Shown here piece by piece: positions 21,185 through 31,955 of a stretch of 64,000 bases of DNA (positions are counted from its first letter, which is position 1; the number at the start of each line of letters is the position of its first letter). The stretch comes from Cyanidiococcus yangmingshanensis (Eukaryota; Rhodophyta; Bangiophyceae; Cyanidiales; Cyanidiaceae). The DNA lies in the NCBI GenBank assembly GCA_013995675.1, contig VWRR01000004.1, positions 496,001-560,000 of the forward strand, in the 5' to 3' direction. A program made the translations under genes and the position numbers. The notes under the pieces were generated by a model. It was not told the DNA's origin and ran no database searches. It saw only the letters and a list, made by a program, of their open reading frames with translations.

Positions 21185-23174
21185 ATGTTTCGGCGCTTTG
21201 CACCTTTCGTGATTCTTTCAGTAATTTGCTATCTTCAGTTTCTCGTTGGCAATGGTTCCTTTTCAATCATGGACAATACAGAGCCCAAATTTGCCGTATG
21301 TGCCAAAAATATGCTGAAATCCGGAAACTGGCTCATTCCCCGATGGAACGGGCGGGTTCGTTTCGATAAGCCGCCACTAGTGTATTGGCTTCAGGCTGTT
21401 TGCTATAGTTTGTTCGGTTACACCGAATGGGCAACGCGACTGCCCACTGCTATTGCTGCCAGCGCTGTGGTCTTCATGCTCTACCGCTTCAGCACATTTG
21501 CGGAGGCGAATGCTCGTCCCAGGCTCTCAATTAGCGGTCTGACTTCGTCGGCAGCTTTCGCATGTTGCTTGTACGCAGTCGGCTGGGCTCGTAGTGGTGT
21601 TTCGGACATGGTACTGTGCGCCACAATCACGGGATGCTTGTTGTCTTTCTTTGCAGCCTATATTGCAGACTCGGGGGGGAAGCGATTCGCGTGGTACATG
21701 GGTCTTTTTGCGAGTGCAGCACTCGCTGTGCTTACCAAAGGGCCGCTTGGAGCTGCTCTGCCTGCCCTCATCGTCAATGTCTTTTTGCTCGTCGTTGGCG
21801 AATGGAAATCAGTTGTGTTCTACGAAATTCCATGGTTTGCGGGGCTACTAGTCGCGGCCCTCGTAGGTCTCCCCTGGTACATTCTCATCATCCGCGAATA
21901 CGGTCTGGCGTACGTGAAGGCTTTTTTTGGCTATCACAATCTTGCTCGTCTGACGAGCGCAGTGAACTGCGCACAGCGGACCATGGTACTACTATCTTGC
22001 CTGCCTGCTGATAGGGTTCCTTCCTTGGGCGGGAATCTTACCGGCCGCCCTCGGAAGCGTGGCTCGCCGCTTTGCTGGACCGAGGAAGTGGCGGCGAGCA
22101 TCGCGCAGGGAACAGTATACCGTATTCGTAGCAATATGGTTCTTGCTGGTAATGCTGTTTTTTTCCAGCATTCGAACGAAGCTATTCAGTTATATTCTCC
22201 CAGGGATACCTGCAGCATCGCTGCTTATCGGCGCATATTTCGCCCGGGACAGAAACGAGCATCATTCGAAGTACAGTGGTACAGAACGCGTTCTAACCGC
22301 TCTAGGTGTTGTTGGCAGCATGTTTGCAATGATGCTTGTTTGTCTGCAATTAGAGTCGCTCATTATCGGCAGCAATCAAGGAACTGGCGACCCGTGGATT
22401 TTGCGAGTATGTCTAGAACAAATACAAGCTCAGAGGCTCATCTTGAGAGGCGCGGTTCCATGGCTCCTCGGCATTGTTTGTGTCGTAACGGTTTGCGTTC
22501 AAAAGGTATGGTATCGCTGTCTGCCGGCAGTCATTGCTGGAACGTTCATTATCTTCCAGAGCATTTTTTTGTTGCCAGCGATTCGCGTCTGGGATCGAGC
22601 ACACCAGCAGCCTCTAAGGGAGCTCGCACAAAGTGTGCGTATGTTGCGTGAACGTGCAGAACCGACGCTCTCCACAGACCAGGTATACATGCTGGTTTTT
22701 GGTTGGTGTGATGGTCTTCCCGAGGGCCAACCCTCTGTGGTCTGGTATAGCGACTTTGACGGTTGGCATTTCGCAGAACGACCAGAAGAGACGCTATCTG
22801 CGATTGTGCTGCATGCACGTTCGGACGCAAACGCCAACAGAATCCCTCTCGTATCAAGACCGGCAGCGGATTCCGCCCCTGACTATGATGTGATCTGGAC
22901 TCAGTGTTGCAACGATCTTGATGAAAAAGACCTAGCGAATACAAAATCTGTTCTGGTTTTAGCGGATGAATCTATCTGGCAGACCATTCCCGGGGAGATG
23001 TCCAATACAGAGATCGTTGACCGCAAAGGTCCTTTTGTTCTGTATCGAGTGCGTCCGGTTGAAGCACTCAAAGCCTTGCGGGTGATTCGAGACCGCGGCG
23101 GAACGTTGGCGTTTCAGCGTGGTCGCGCTGCTGCATCCAGCCCTGTGCCGAACTTGGACGCCCTTTCAAATTAA
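21185..23174 (+). CDS. Bacterial-type GT83 (ArnT/PMT-like) membrane glycosyltransferase, one frame break
   Basis: Polytopic glycosyltransferase of the ArnT/dolichyl-mannosyltransferase superfamily, which uses lipid-phosphate sugars. The first loop contains the metal/catalytic pair region SIMDNTEPKFAVCAKNML, then GNWLIPRWNGRVRFDKPPLV and YWLQAVCYSLFG, closely resembling bacterial GT83 proteins. At least eight to ten hydrophobic segments follow, including LTKGPLGAALPAL and FFSSIRTKLFSYILPGIPAA. A soluble C-terminal part of about 200 residues ends at 23174. The reading frame changes near 21968, between AVN and AHSGPWYYYL; one surplus T accounts for it. No intron signals lie at the break. The start is the first ATG. 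The sequence type suggests acquisition from bacteria or the plastid ancestor, to be tested by phylogeny. Confidence 0.82.
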
Positions 23175-23757
23175 TGAGAGACCTAAATTGTAGGAGATAC
23201 TGATTGAACCAGATTACGGGGCAAGTCTCGTCTATATCTTTTGATTCGAAATCTAGGGATGGGTGAGTTGAAGCCTGTCTGTGAGTCAGTCGCATCCAGT
23301 CTGCGGCCTCGATCAGCGCAGGCTAACGCCGTGTGCAGTCTGGAGTGAACAGATTCGGCAATCATCATGGGTCTTTGGCGCTGGGTGATCCTGGGCCATT
23401 TTCAATAACGTAAACCGACGAGGATATCGTCTGCGACACACAAGCGGACTATGGTTTGAGCTGCGCATCATACCGCCATACGCAACTTCTTACCCAGCGA
23501 TACTTATGTTTCGAAAGTGTATTACGCATTTCATTCTATTGATGCGGGTTTCAGAACGATTTTGAAAACGCTTAAAGTGCTGGCTTGCTGCCTTTGAAAG
23601 CACCGAGACAGAGCCAAACGACGGTAATTTGCATGGCCTCGAATCTGTTTGTTCATAGATGGTACCGATCGTCCCGTCGCAGTGACAGGGATCTGTTTTG
23701 GACTAGGATCAGCCTAAAGAGCGTCACACTTTTAGCAGACAACTTCAGGAGCAGAAC
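23175..23757. other. Convergent intergenic region
   Basis: Between the GT83 and hisF stops. Only short open frames; nothing recognisable. Confidence 0.45.
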
Positions 23758-24747
23758 TCATAATCGGACAAGCACACCACGTTCGTGCATATATTGTTTC
23801 AGGTCGGGAATTCGAATCACATTATCGTGGAACAGGGATGCCGCTAGGGCTGCGGACGCTCCCCCTTCAGTAACCGCATCCACAAAATGCTGCATCGTGC
23901 CTGCACCCCCACTCGCGATTACGGGAACGCGGACCACATCTACTATGGCACGAGTAAGTTCCAAATCAAAGCCTGTCTGCGTTCCGTCAGCGTCCATGCT
24001 AGTGAGTAAAATCTCTCCAGCACCGAGTTCCGAGCCCAACTTCGCCCATTCGACTGCATCGAGACCAGTCGGTTTCCGACCACCGGCCACATAAACTTCC
24101 CATTTTCCGGCAGCGCAGCTTTTCGCGTCAATCGCGAGTACGACATTCGCTTTCCCGAGCTGTTCGGCGCACTCGCGGAGAAGCGCTGGGCGTGCAACCG
24201 CAGCGCTATTGATAGCGACCTTGTCTGCTCCTGAAAGGAGCGTACGTCGTGCATCGTCGACCGAACGAATGCCACCACCCACGGTCAGCGGGATGAAGAT
24301 CGTGCTTGCAACTTGCTCAACGACTCGAAGCGTTGTCTCGTGTCCATAAGGTGTCGCCGAAATATCGAGGAAAACAATCTCATCCGCGCCGTCCATGTAA
24401 TAGACACTTGCTTGCTCTACAGGGTCCCCGGCGTCCCGCAAGTTCACAAAGTTGATCCCCTTGACAACTCGACCATCTTTGACGTCAAGGCACGGAATGA
24501 TGCGCTTTGCGGGCCCAGAAACTTGTCTCGATAATGTGACCTCGTCATCTTCTACCAACGCGCTCACGCAAGTTTTTGCCTTGAGCACCGTACCAAAAAC
24601 CTTTGACGTGGTTCGACGCCTCTGGTTCCGTCCAGAGCTTGAAAAGAGACTGCACTTCAACGTCCAGTATCTCTTTATTACACATCGATCTGCAAAAATT
24701 GAAGAATGCAAAATGAACGCCAGATTTTCAACCAGGGGGCGTTTCAT
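23758..24747 (-). CDS. hisF: Imidazole glycerol phosphate synthase cyclase subunit HisF, stand-alone
   Basis: Forms imidazole glycerol phosphate and AICAR from PRFAR and ammonia in histidine biosynthesis. The (beta/alpha)8 barrel starts near residue 80: [20 protein letters not shown] with the first catalytic Asp, VGGGIRS for phosphate binding, [26 protein letters not shown] with the second catalytic Asp, and IASGGAGT. The C-terminus is the normal HisF end. The first 75-80 residues, rich in Ser/Arg/Lys, look like a plastid transit peptide. No glutamine amidotransferase (HisH) domain is attached, although plants and fungi have the HisH-HisF fusion HIS7. HisH must therefore be encoded elsewhere, possibly in the plastid genome. 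The gene is divergent from ThrRS. Confidence 0.95.
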   Translation of the reverse strand: MKRPLVENLAFILHSSIFADRCVIKRYWTLKCSLFSSSGRNQRRRTTSKVFGTVLKAKTCVSALVEDDEVTLSRQVSGPAKRIIPCLDVKDGRVVKGINFVNLRDAGDPVEQASVYYMDGADEIVFLDISATPYGHETTLRVVEQVASTIFIPLTVGGGIRSVDDARRTLLSGADKVAINSAAVARPALLRECAEQLGKANVVLAIDAKSCAAGKWEVYVAGGRKPTGLDAVEWAKLGSELGAGEILLTSMDADGTQTGFDLELTRAIVDVVRVPVIASGGAGTMQHFVDAVTEGGASAALAASLFHDNVIRIPDLKQYMHERGVLVRL

Positions 24748-25089
24748 CTCAAAAGACTCAGAGGCTTTCGCCCTCGTGTCCTCTCTGCGACGACTCGTGC
24801 GAGCCAGTCAGCTCCGGGGATCGTTGTGCTGCAGAGAGGCGAAAGCGTTTCCTTATACCGACAAACCAGAACCACTACTTCTGACAATCGATTAGGTCCA
24901 ATAGGTTAGTCCAATACGAAGAGACAGTTTGTAAGGCAGGAGAGTAGGTTACCGCTCCGCTCCGAAGCATGATCCGATTGGGTTGGCGTTGCAACGCCCG
25001 CTCGCTGGCCGCGGCCAACGCGTTCACACGCCACTCAAGCCGTAATTAGCTTCGTTTCTTTGACGTGGATTTTCAAGAGCTTGCGTCCG
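24748..25089. other. Divergent promoter region of hisF and ThrRS
   Basis: A 342-bp spacer between two genes transcribed apart. The ThrRS frame is already open from a TTG at 25060. No further gene is supported. Confidence 0.5.
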
Positions 25090-27120
25090 ATGTTTTTACG
25101 TGGCGACAAAAGGAATATAGTACGGCTTTTATTCGCCCCAGGGCCGAGCTTTTCGCGGCTGGTTGACGCCTCGATAACGTGTCGATCAACTGTCCCGGTG
25201 CGGCGTCGTCTGCCAGGCAAGCTCTCTCTGTTGTCGGCTTGCCGCAGGAGTTCTGTGGCGGCGCTTCGATGCTCGGCGGGGCCTCCATTGTCTGGAAGTC
25301 AATCAACGGACTCGAGCCGGAAGGCCTCTGTTGGGTCGAACGGTTCTGGGGAAGCGCCTATTTCGGTTGAGTTGCCGACGAATGAGACGAGTCCCAGGCT
25401 GCTACGCATTCGACACACGTGCGCTCACGTCATGGCAATGGCTGTACAAAAAATTTTCCCCGAGGCCAAGGTCACGATTGGCCCATGGATCGACAACGGG
25501 TTTTATTACGACTTTGATATCGGAAGAACATTCTCGCCAGAGGATCTCGAACGCATCAAGAAAACGATGGATGAAATTATCCGGGCCGACCTGCCTTTGA
25601 AGTGTGTTGCACTCTCGCGTGAAGAGGCGCGCGCGCGGATTGAGCAGTTGCAAGAGCCGTACAAACTGGAGATTTTGGACTCGATTACTGAAGAACCTAT
25701 TACGATCTACTCCATTGGGGAGGAATGGTGGGACCTGTGTGCCGGCCCGCACGTTGGTCGGACGAGCGACATCAATCCTGATGCAGTCCAGCTTGAGGGT
25801 GTTGCTGGCGCCTACTGGCGCGGCGACGAATCAAAGCCAATGCTGCAGAGAATCTATGGCACTGCCTGGGAGACACCTGAGCAGTTGCAGGAATATTTGC
25901 GTCGTCGTGAAGAGGCGAAACGCCGAGATCACCGCGTCATTGGGGAGCGACTGGGCCTCTTTTCAATTCAACAGGACCTTGCAGGCCCTGGGCTTGTTTT
26001 CTGGCACCCCAAAGGTGCTCTTATCCGCAACCTGATGGAGTCTTTCTGGAAGGAGGCGCACCTTGCGGATGGCTACCAGTTGCTTTATACACCACATTTG
26101 TCCGATCGAGAACTTTTTCGTATTTCTGGACACGTGGACTTTTATGCCGAGAGCATGTTCAAACCAATTGAATGCGAATCTAGAGAGATTATAGCAAAGC
26201 CGATGAACTGTCCCCATCACGCTTTGGTGTACAAAAGTAAGCTACATTCCTACCGGGAACTCCCGATCCGCTTTGCTGAACTTGGAACCGTTTATCGCTA
26301 TGAGCGCTCAGGCACACTCCACGGCCTCATGCGGGTTCGCGGTTTCACCCAGGATGACGCCCATATATTTTGCACTTTTGAGCAGCTACAGGCGGAGATT
26401 AAGCGGGTTCTGGATTTGACTGAAAGGGTATTATCTCGTTTTGGGTTTCGTGACTATCAGGTGCACTTATCAACCAGGCCCTCTGAGTCTATCGGGAGCG
26501 ACGAGGCCTGGTTTCGTTCCGAACAGGCCCTGCGTTCCGCACTGGAGGACAAAGGCTGGTCCTTTACGATCGATGAGGGTGAGGGCGCCTTTTACGGGGC
26601 AAAAATCGATTTGAAGGTTCGGGATGCAATCGGTCGTCTCTGGCAATGCTCAACGATCCAATGCGACTTTAATTTGCCGGAACGTTTCAACCTCGAGTAT
26701 GTGGCGAGTGATGGGTCCCGAGAGCGTCCTGTTATGGTTCATCGCGCTATTCTTGGCTCTCTGGAACGCTTTTTCGGTATTCTGATCGAGAACTGTGCGG
26801 GAGACTTTCCACTATGGCTTGCACCCATCCAACTCCGGCTGCTACCGGTCTCGGAAAAATTCCTACCTTTCTGTGAACAGGTCGTGGAGAAAGCCCAACG
26901 ACGTCGACTGCGAGCGGATGTGGACTTGTCAGGAAATCGCTTGGGAAAGAAAGTTCTCAATGCAGAGGAAGAACACATTCCCTACATGGCGGTTGTTGGC
27001 AAACGTGAAGTAGAATCCAATGTAGTGGCGGTGCGCTCTCGTCACGGCGGCGATCTCGGTACACTCGCAGTGGACGACCTCCTTGCGCGCCTAGAATGCG
27101 AGACATCTGTGCAGTTCTGA
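25090..27120 (+). CDS. thrS: Threonyl-tRNA synthetase, organellar, cyanobacterial type without TGS domain
   Basis: Charges tRNA-Thr and edits mischarged serine. The protein is about 676 aa from the first ATG. Residues 1-100 are basic and Ser-rich, a probable organelle-targeting extension. There is no TGS domain; the editing domain starts directly with RIRHTCAHVMAMAVQKIFPE (HxxxH) and has the second metal-site element CAGPHVG. The class II core follows: GPGLVFWHPKGALIRN, KPMNCPHHALVYKS with the zinc Cys, motif 2 VYRYERSGTLHGLMRVRGF, TQDDAHIFC, and motif 3 MVHRAILGSLERFFGILIE. The anticodon-binding domain closes the protein. Absence of TGS and the similarity around TIGPWIDNGFYYDFD point to a cyanobacterial origin. 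It ends only 26 bp from the convergent AIF-like gene. Confidence 0.95.
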   Translation: MFLRGDKRNIVRLLFAPGPSFSRLVDASITCRSTVPVRRRLPGKLSLLSACRRSSVAALRCSAGPPLSGSQSTDSSRKASVGSNGSGEAPISVELPTNETSPRLLRIRHTCAHVMAMAVQKIFPEAKVTIGPWIDNGFYYDFDIGRTFSPEDLERIKKTMDEIIRADLPLKCVALSREEARARIEQLQEPYKLEILDSITEEPITIYSIGEEWWDLCAGPHVGRTSDINPDAVQLEGVAGAYWRGDESKPMLQRIYGTAWETPEQLQEYLRRREEAKRRDHRVIGERLGLFSIQQDLAGPGLVFWHPKGALIRNLMESFWKEAHLADGYQLLYTPHLSDRELFRISGHVDFYAESMFKPIECESREIIAKPMNCPHHALVYKSKLHSYRELPIRFAELGTVYRYERSGTLHGLMRVRGFTQDDAHIFCTFEQLQAEIKRVLDLTERVLSRFGFRDYQVHLSTRPSESIGSDEAWFRSEQALRSALEDKGWSFTIDEGEGAFYGAKIDLKVRDAIGRLWQCSTIQCDFNLPERFNLEYVASDGSRERPVMVHRAILGSLERFFGILIENCAGDFPLWLAPIQLRLLPVSEKFLPFCEQVVEKAQRRRLRADVDLSGNRLGKKVLNAEEEHIPYMAVVGKREVESNVVAVRSRHGGDLGTLAVDDLLARLECETSVQF

Positions 27121-27146
27121 TGGGTAGGCAGCGTAGATAACACGGT

Positions 27147-28991
27147 TTAGCTTATGGAACGGCGACGATTCCCGACCAGGTTGCGTCGTGTGCTGCCACT
27201 GGTACTGGCCGTCGTACTGCCACTGTGGCGCCGTCGCATCCGGCTGTATAACGGGGTGATGCATTGAAAGATTTCCCGCACCTTTGGTTCGAGCTTGTCG
27301 CTTGCCGTATTGGAACCGCCATAACTGGGCACCTTTTGGCCCAGCAAAGTCGTCATGCGATGCTCGACGTCAGTGCGGTTGACTCTTTCGACTTCAGAGT
27401 CCGCATCTTGGCGCAGACGCGTCGATCGAACCCACAAGATTCCGGATACAGTGGAGCGCTCCCGTACATAAACAACAATCGCATGCTCGGCACTGCTCGG
27501 GAGACCGTCGTTCTGGTCTTTCGAGGCCTCAACTCCAGCGCATACAAATTGGTACGTTTCATTGGAGGAGTCGAGATCACCTACCCAGAGAAATTCCAGG
27601 TTCGCGAAACGAAAAAACTGAATTGGTTGATGAGAATACACCAGACGAGATCCGCTCATATTCCGTGCTGCAACACGCGCAGATTGCGTTGCATGGTCGA
27701 GTCCCCAGGCACGTCGTGGACCCAGCACTGGGTCCGGAAAGCACAACGCATCGCCAGCGACATAGACATCCGAGGCAGCCATCAGCTCTCGATTGCAGAC
27801 AATGCCTTCGTGGACGGGGTCAATGTGTAGATGCGGGACGCCTCCCAGAACCGCAGCACCTCCAGGCGGGCGATGTTTCTCCATGAATGTGAAACGGTCC
27901 GTTCGAAAAGATACAGCGATGCTCTGATCGTAGGTCCGGGTGAAAAACACTTCTGCATCCGCCTGCTTGGGCTGCGAATCTGCACACTCCCGTATGTAAC
28001 GCGGTGAACCGTACGAGACCAGCTCGACGCCAATTCCGCGAAGGCTTTGTGCCACTTGTTTCGCGATTTCCTTTGGGAGGAACTCCCCCAATGGTTCCGA
28101 CTCCGGAAGGAGCATCGTCACTGAGTGAAGTCCGCCACTCGCAGCGCGAATCTCGGAAGCTACGACGCAAGCGTACCAATCAACGCCAACCAAAGTAAAA
28201 TGCATGGCCTCGTTTGCCTCTCGCCAGGGGTATCCAGCATACAGCAGGCCTGCCGGTACAAAGTACTCAGATGCATTCGGTCCGATAACGCAACTCTGTG
28301 GGCACCGGTTTTCCTGACCAGTGGCGAGGAGAAGCCGCTCATAGCGTATGGGAGCAGTACCCTCAAACTTGACCAATTTACGTTCAACATCTAGCGCCTC
28401 TAATCGATAGCCTCTATGAAAGGCTCGATGATGGCTCACCCATCGTTTGCACTGCTCCGCTGACCAGACGGGGTCATAGTCCACGTCAGTCATAAGGAGA
28501 AGCGTCGCAGCCGAATCGCACTGAGCAAGCTCTGCTGCAGCCTCGTGAGCCGCCGGTCCGCCACCCACAATAACGTAGTGATAAGCAGATCCAATTGTGG
28601 CAGCGGATTGGTCTAGAGTTTTGGCTCCTAGCGAAGTACTCTGCGCCTCGCAAAGCGTTCTACAGAGAAGGCTCTTGTGGATCGCAGACCAAGGGGCACC
28701 GAATATCTTTATCGAGTTCAAGTAGCTCCAGAAACCGTACTCCACTGCTTCGGTAAGACTTTCCCACGGCCATTGGCGATATAGGTTCCGAAAGTTGGTT
28801 GCTGCAGCTCCGAGATAGACTTGTTCTCGAACTCTGTCGTCGCAGAGCGAGAGCACGCCAGCTCCGAGGCCTAACGCTAGCTGGCCCGCAAGCCTCGTTC
28901 TAGAGTATCTGCCACCAGTTTCAGGTTCCGACTTTGAAGTCCAAATCCGGCTAAATAACCTCCAGCACCGTCGTGTGTAACTGCGAAGCAT
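27147..28991 (-). CDS. AIF-like mitochondrial flavoprotein with altered NAD site
   Basis: FAD-dependent oxidoreductase related to apoptosis-inducing factor (AIFM1), 614 aa. The N-terminus MLRSYTRRCWRLFSRIW is a probable mitochondrial presequence, followed by a hydrophobic stretch (about 34-50) that could be the inner-membrane anchor seen in AIF. The FAD Rossmann motif VIVGGGPAAHEAAAEL is at 140-155, LLLATG at 221-226, and the second FAD motif DVYVAGDALCF at 408-418 is intact. At the NADH site AIF has a glycine-rich GGGFxGxE motif; here the aligned stretch reads LVGVDWYACVVASEI (267-281), with the glycines replaced. The C-terminal domain and a Ser/Arg/Thr-rich tail follow. Binding of FAD is likely, but NADH use is doubtful. 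Confidence 0.78.
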   Translation of the reverse strand: MLRSYTRRCWRLFSRIWTSKSEPETGGRYSRTRLAGQLALGLGAGVLSLCDDRVREQVYLGAAATNFRNLYRQWPWESLTEAVEYGFWSYLNSIKIFGAPWSAIHKSLLCRTLCEAQSTSLGAKTLDQSAATIGSAYHYVIVGGGPAAHEAAAELAQCDSAATLLLMTDVDYDPVWSAEQCKRWVSHHRAFHRGYRLEALDVERKLVKFEGTAPIRYERLLLATGQENRCPQSCVIGPNASEYFVPAGLLYAGYPWREANEAMHFTLVGVDWYACVVASEIRAASGGLHSVTMLLPESEPLGEFLPKEIAKQVAQSLRGIGVELVSYGSPRYIRECADSQPKQADAEVFFTRTYDQSIAVSFRTDRFTFMEKHRPPGGAAVLGGVPHLHIDPVHEGIVCNRELMAASDVYVAGDALCFPDPVLGPRRAWGLDHATQSARVAARNMSGSRLVYSHQPIQFFRFANLEFLWVGDLDSSNETYQFVCAGVEASKDQNDGLPSSAEHAIVVYVRERSTVSGILWVRSTRLRQDADSEVERVNRTDVEHRMTTLLGQKVPSYGGSNTASDKLEPKVREIFQCITPLYSRMRRRHSGSTTASTSGSTRRNLVGNRRRSIS

Positions 28992-30962
28992 AAAATTTGG
29001 TAGGAGATTGCCTCGCAGTTCCTACTACGCAAGGCGCTTAGATTTGATTTCACGGAATCGAAGCGCTTGTTGCCGGTCCGATGGAATGGAACGAACGACG
29101 CTGCGGGAGCCGAAACTCTCCGACTCACCGTTCGTTAAGATTCAGTTCGCTTGAAGAGCACATTGCAACAAGTGATGAAATGATTTTCACCGCACCGTGC
29201 TCTTCGGCTCGCACAATTCTGTATTTCGCCGAATAGCTATCATCAATCAGACGCTTGCTGCGAAAGACTTTGCACATATACTGTTACGTTTGATCGTACG
29301 CAGTAGCGCGAGCATATGCCAAATGATTTTGAAGACGATTTGTTTCCGTTGAGATGTCGTTTCCAAAGGGTATTCAGCAAATTTCAGCACCTTTATCGGG
29401 GGGATTCGTTCGATTCCTCTCAATGCAACTATTCATATATATGCGAGGCAGGAGCGCATCACCGGGATGGCGCATCGTCGACGCGGTGTCGCGGGATCAC
29501 CAACGCTTGGTGTGTGTTTGCCTGTGTCTCGCCGTCTAATGCTCTTGTGAACTCAATGCATTTGTGACGTTTGCTTGACTGGTCCTGCCCCGACTTATAA
29601 TATGATGGATTGCTTAAATAAAGCGAATACACGGTGATGAATATGTTCAACGGAAAATCATCGCCCCACGAATCCGTTACGGGACATATCCTAGCGTTTC
29701 CGCCACAGCATACATACGGGTACTGGAAAATAAGGCGGTTGCGTCATGGGCGTTTCGATTCAATCCTGTCCTTGGCGTGAACTTTTCTTAGAATGATCGT
29801 GCCTGACCAAACAAAGCCATGCTTTGCTCGCGAGGTCACGAGAAATTCCCCCCAATGCCTTCGATGGGTCTGACTTGGAAACGTCTATTCAGGCTCATCC
29901 CGACTGGACGTTTTGCCTGGAGCCGGCAAATCTTGGATCTGGGGAACCGGATTGATCAAAATTGTTCCTGTTTGGCTGTCATGGAAGCAGGTCTGTCCCT
30001 CTCGCGTCTTGAACCTCTAACCTCAAACGAACAAATATCATTGGCGCCGCACTATCTATATGCTTCATTCGATGCGAAGACACTTCACCGATCACGACTC
30101 GTGGAGAGAATCCGCTGGGATTTTGATGGCGTCGACCGGCGACGTAATCAATCGAATTGGAACAGCATATTGCACGCCTGAGAGACCATCCCATATTCGC
30201 TTGATATCGGTCTCCACTCTGAATCTGTAGAGTACGAGAAAAGGCAGTCTACGTCTACGTAAATAGTCCTGCTGCCGCACATTCGGCGATCAGTGACTGA
30301 ATGAGATTTTTGAGCGTATGAACTTGGAAATCATCAGTTAACCGGAGAACGACCCTGGGGAAATCAGATTCGGACGGAGCACCACTCGGAGCGAACGATT
30401 GTTCTACATCTTTCGCTGACCTCGGTGCACTAGCGAATGGAACACTCGCTTGAAATCGTTCTGTTTTATTAAAAGAAGAACATCATCACGCACATCACGT
30501 TAATGGGTGAAGAGTTCCAGAATGGATAGCAGGGTTTCAGACGTTGTACCGCAAAAACAGTAAGCGCTGCAAAGCGCCAGACTCATCATCTTCGATCGCT
30601 ACCATGGATCGTCCCGCATCCGCACAATTCATTTTCTTGGAAGCTGCAAGATATGGATCGTTTCGCGTCCAACCAACGAATAGAGGCCCGTCCGTATCTT
30701 CTTATTTGACCACTCTTGAATTTTACTGAGGACGAGGACGCTCGCTGACAGGTTTCTTGGTTTGTAACAAATCGCTCATGGTCGCACATTTGCCGCCTCT
30801 GAGACGCCACCATTTCTGAAAGAAAATATCCATGGCATTCTTTTGACACATACATCATCTCATTCACCATGGCGTGGATTTGAAATATACTTTATGGGGA
30901 TTGTCCAATACAGCTGGAAGAACAAGAGTCGGTGAACTCAGAAAAAAAGGGTCAATCATACA
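28992..30962. other. 2-kb gene-poor, AT-richer region
   Basis: No open frame above about 120 codons and none with a recognised motif. The longest, 29819-30181 on the plus strand, starts at an ATG but has no visible domain. No RNA gene was recognised. AT-rich runs such as TTATAATATGATGG near 29597 occur. Confidence 0.45.
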
Positions 30963-31955
30963 CTAAATCCATCCGTGAATGCGAATACCTGCCGTTCGAA
31001 GATCGCTAAGGAGCGTGATCACGTCCTTAAATGGAATCGTTTGAGATCCCCAGAATTGCTGGAGTGGATTCATTTTGAAATGTGGTTCGAAGTACATCTC
31101 ATCGATCAGACTCTGTAAGGTTTTGTTAGATCTAATCTGACTTAAGAACCTATTCTCTACGGTTGAGTTATCGATATCGATTTTGAGGACGACGAAATCC
31201 TCTTTTGAGGCAACCCGTGCCAATATGTTCAGCGGGTTCCACCGGCTATGCTCATCTGCCTCGGCGGGAATATTGAACCAATGATATGCTGGCACGTATC
31301 TCTCTGGAATCTGATCCCAGACTTGATTTGGTTCATAGACTGTGGATTCCCAGGCCCATATTCCATCGAAAAAGATTCCCCGCCTTTCGTATTCATGAAC
31401 AATCCAATTTTGACTGGCAGCACCGGCACCGCTTGTCCAAGTGCTTGCACCGAGATCAAAGTAATGGGACTTTCGAGGCTGATGCGAGCGTTGCCTGGCA
31501 AAGGCTGCGGGTAGCTGCCAATCGATGTAAATATAGCTTCTGTCTACAAAATCCACTCCCTTACATATTTCTGGATTGCGGAGTGGTCCAAATAATGGCT
31601 CGATAGGCACCACAATTTTCTCTCTCGGGTCACAGACGTTCCTGTACGTAAAGCGAGACATGGCTGCTGGAACGATATATTCTTTTGATCGAATCTTTGG
31701 GTTCTTAATAAACTCTAGCCAAGACGCAACTAGCTCCGAAAACTGAGCCACGTGTTGACAGGGTTCCTCTCCCCAGTCATCAGCGTGAACAAGCCAAGTC
31801 CTTTCGAGAGAACTGGGTACGTAGGAAACGAACTCCCATCCACAACTTTTCTCGAACTCGGGCTGAAACATAGACCTGCTCAGTATTGTAAACAGCACCA
31901 AAGCGCATGTTACAAGCAAAATATAGGGAACATAAAAACGCTTTCCTCTTTCCAT
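30963..31955 (-). CDS. Type II membrane protein with a methyltransferase-like pattern
   Basis: A 330-aa protein. After MERGKRF comes one hydrophobic span (about 8-26), then a hydrophilic domain, a type II Golgi-like topology. Two stretches resemble an S-adenosylmethionine methyltransferase fold of the FkbM kind: YFDLGASTWTSGAGAASQNW (acidic residue followed by Gly-Ala) and DFVVLKIDIDNSTVENRFL, which parallels the FkbM VLKIDxEG segment. Between them is GIFFDGIWAWE. I do not know a characterised member with this exact arrangement. It sits alone inside an AT-richer, gene-poor region, and its codon use appears AT-richer than that of the neighbours. Glycan or cell-surface modification is a reasonable guess only. 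Confidence 0.7.
   Translation of the reverse strand: MERGKRFYVPYILLVTCALVLFTILSRSMFQPEFEKSCGWEFVSYVPSSLERTWLVHADDWGEEPCQHVAQFSELVASWLEFIKNPKIRSKEYIVPAAMSRFTYRNVCDPREKIVVPIEPLFGPLRNPEICKGVDFVDRSYIYIDWQLPAAFARQRSHQPRKSHYFDLGASTWTSGAGAASQNWIVHEYERRGIFFDGIWAWESTVYEPNQVWDQIPERYVPAYHWFNIPAEADEHSRWNPLNILARVASKEDFVVLKIDIDNSTVENRFLSQIRSNKTLQSLIDEMYFEPHFKMNPLQQFWGSQTIPFKDVITLLSDLRTAGIRIHGWI

Noticed and set aside
20887-21369. 160-codon plus-strand open frame starting MSKGAKLVREPFG
   Set aside because: It overlaps the start of the well-supported GT83 gene in another frame, and its second half is a shadow of that gene. The first half has no recognisable domain.
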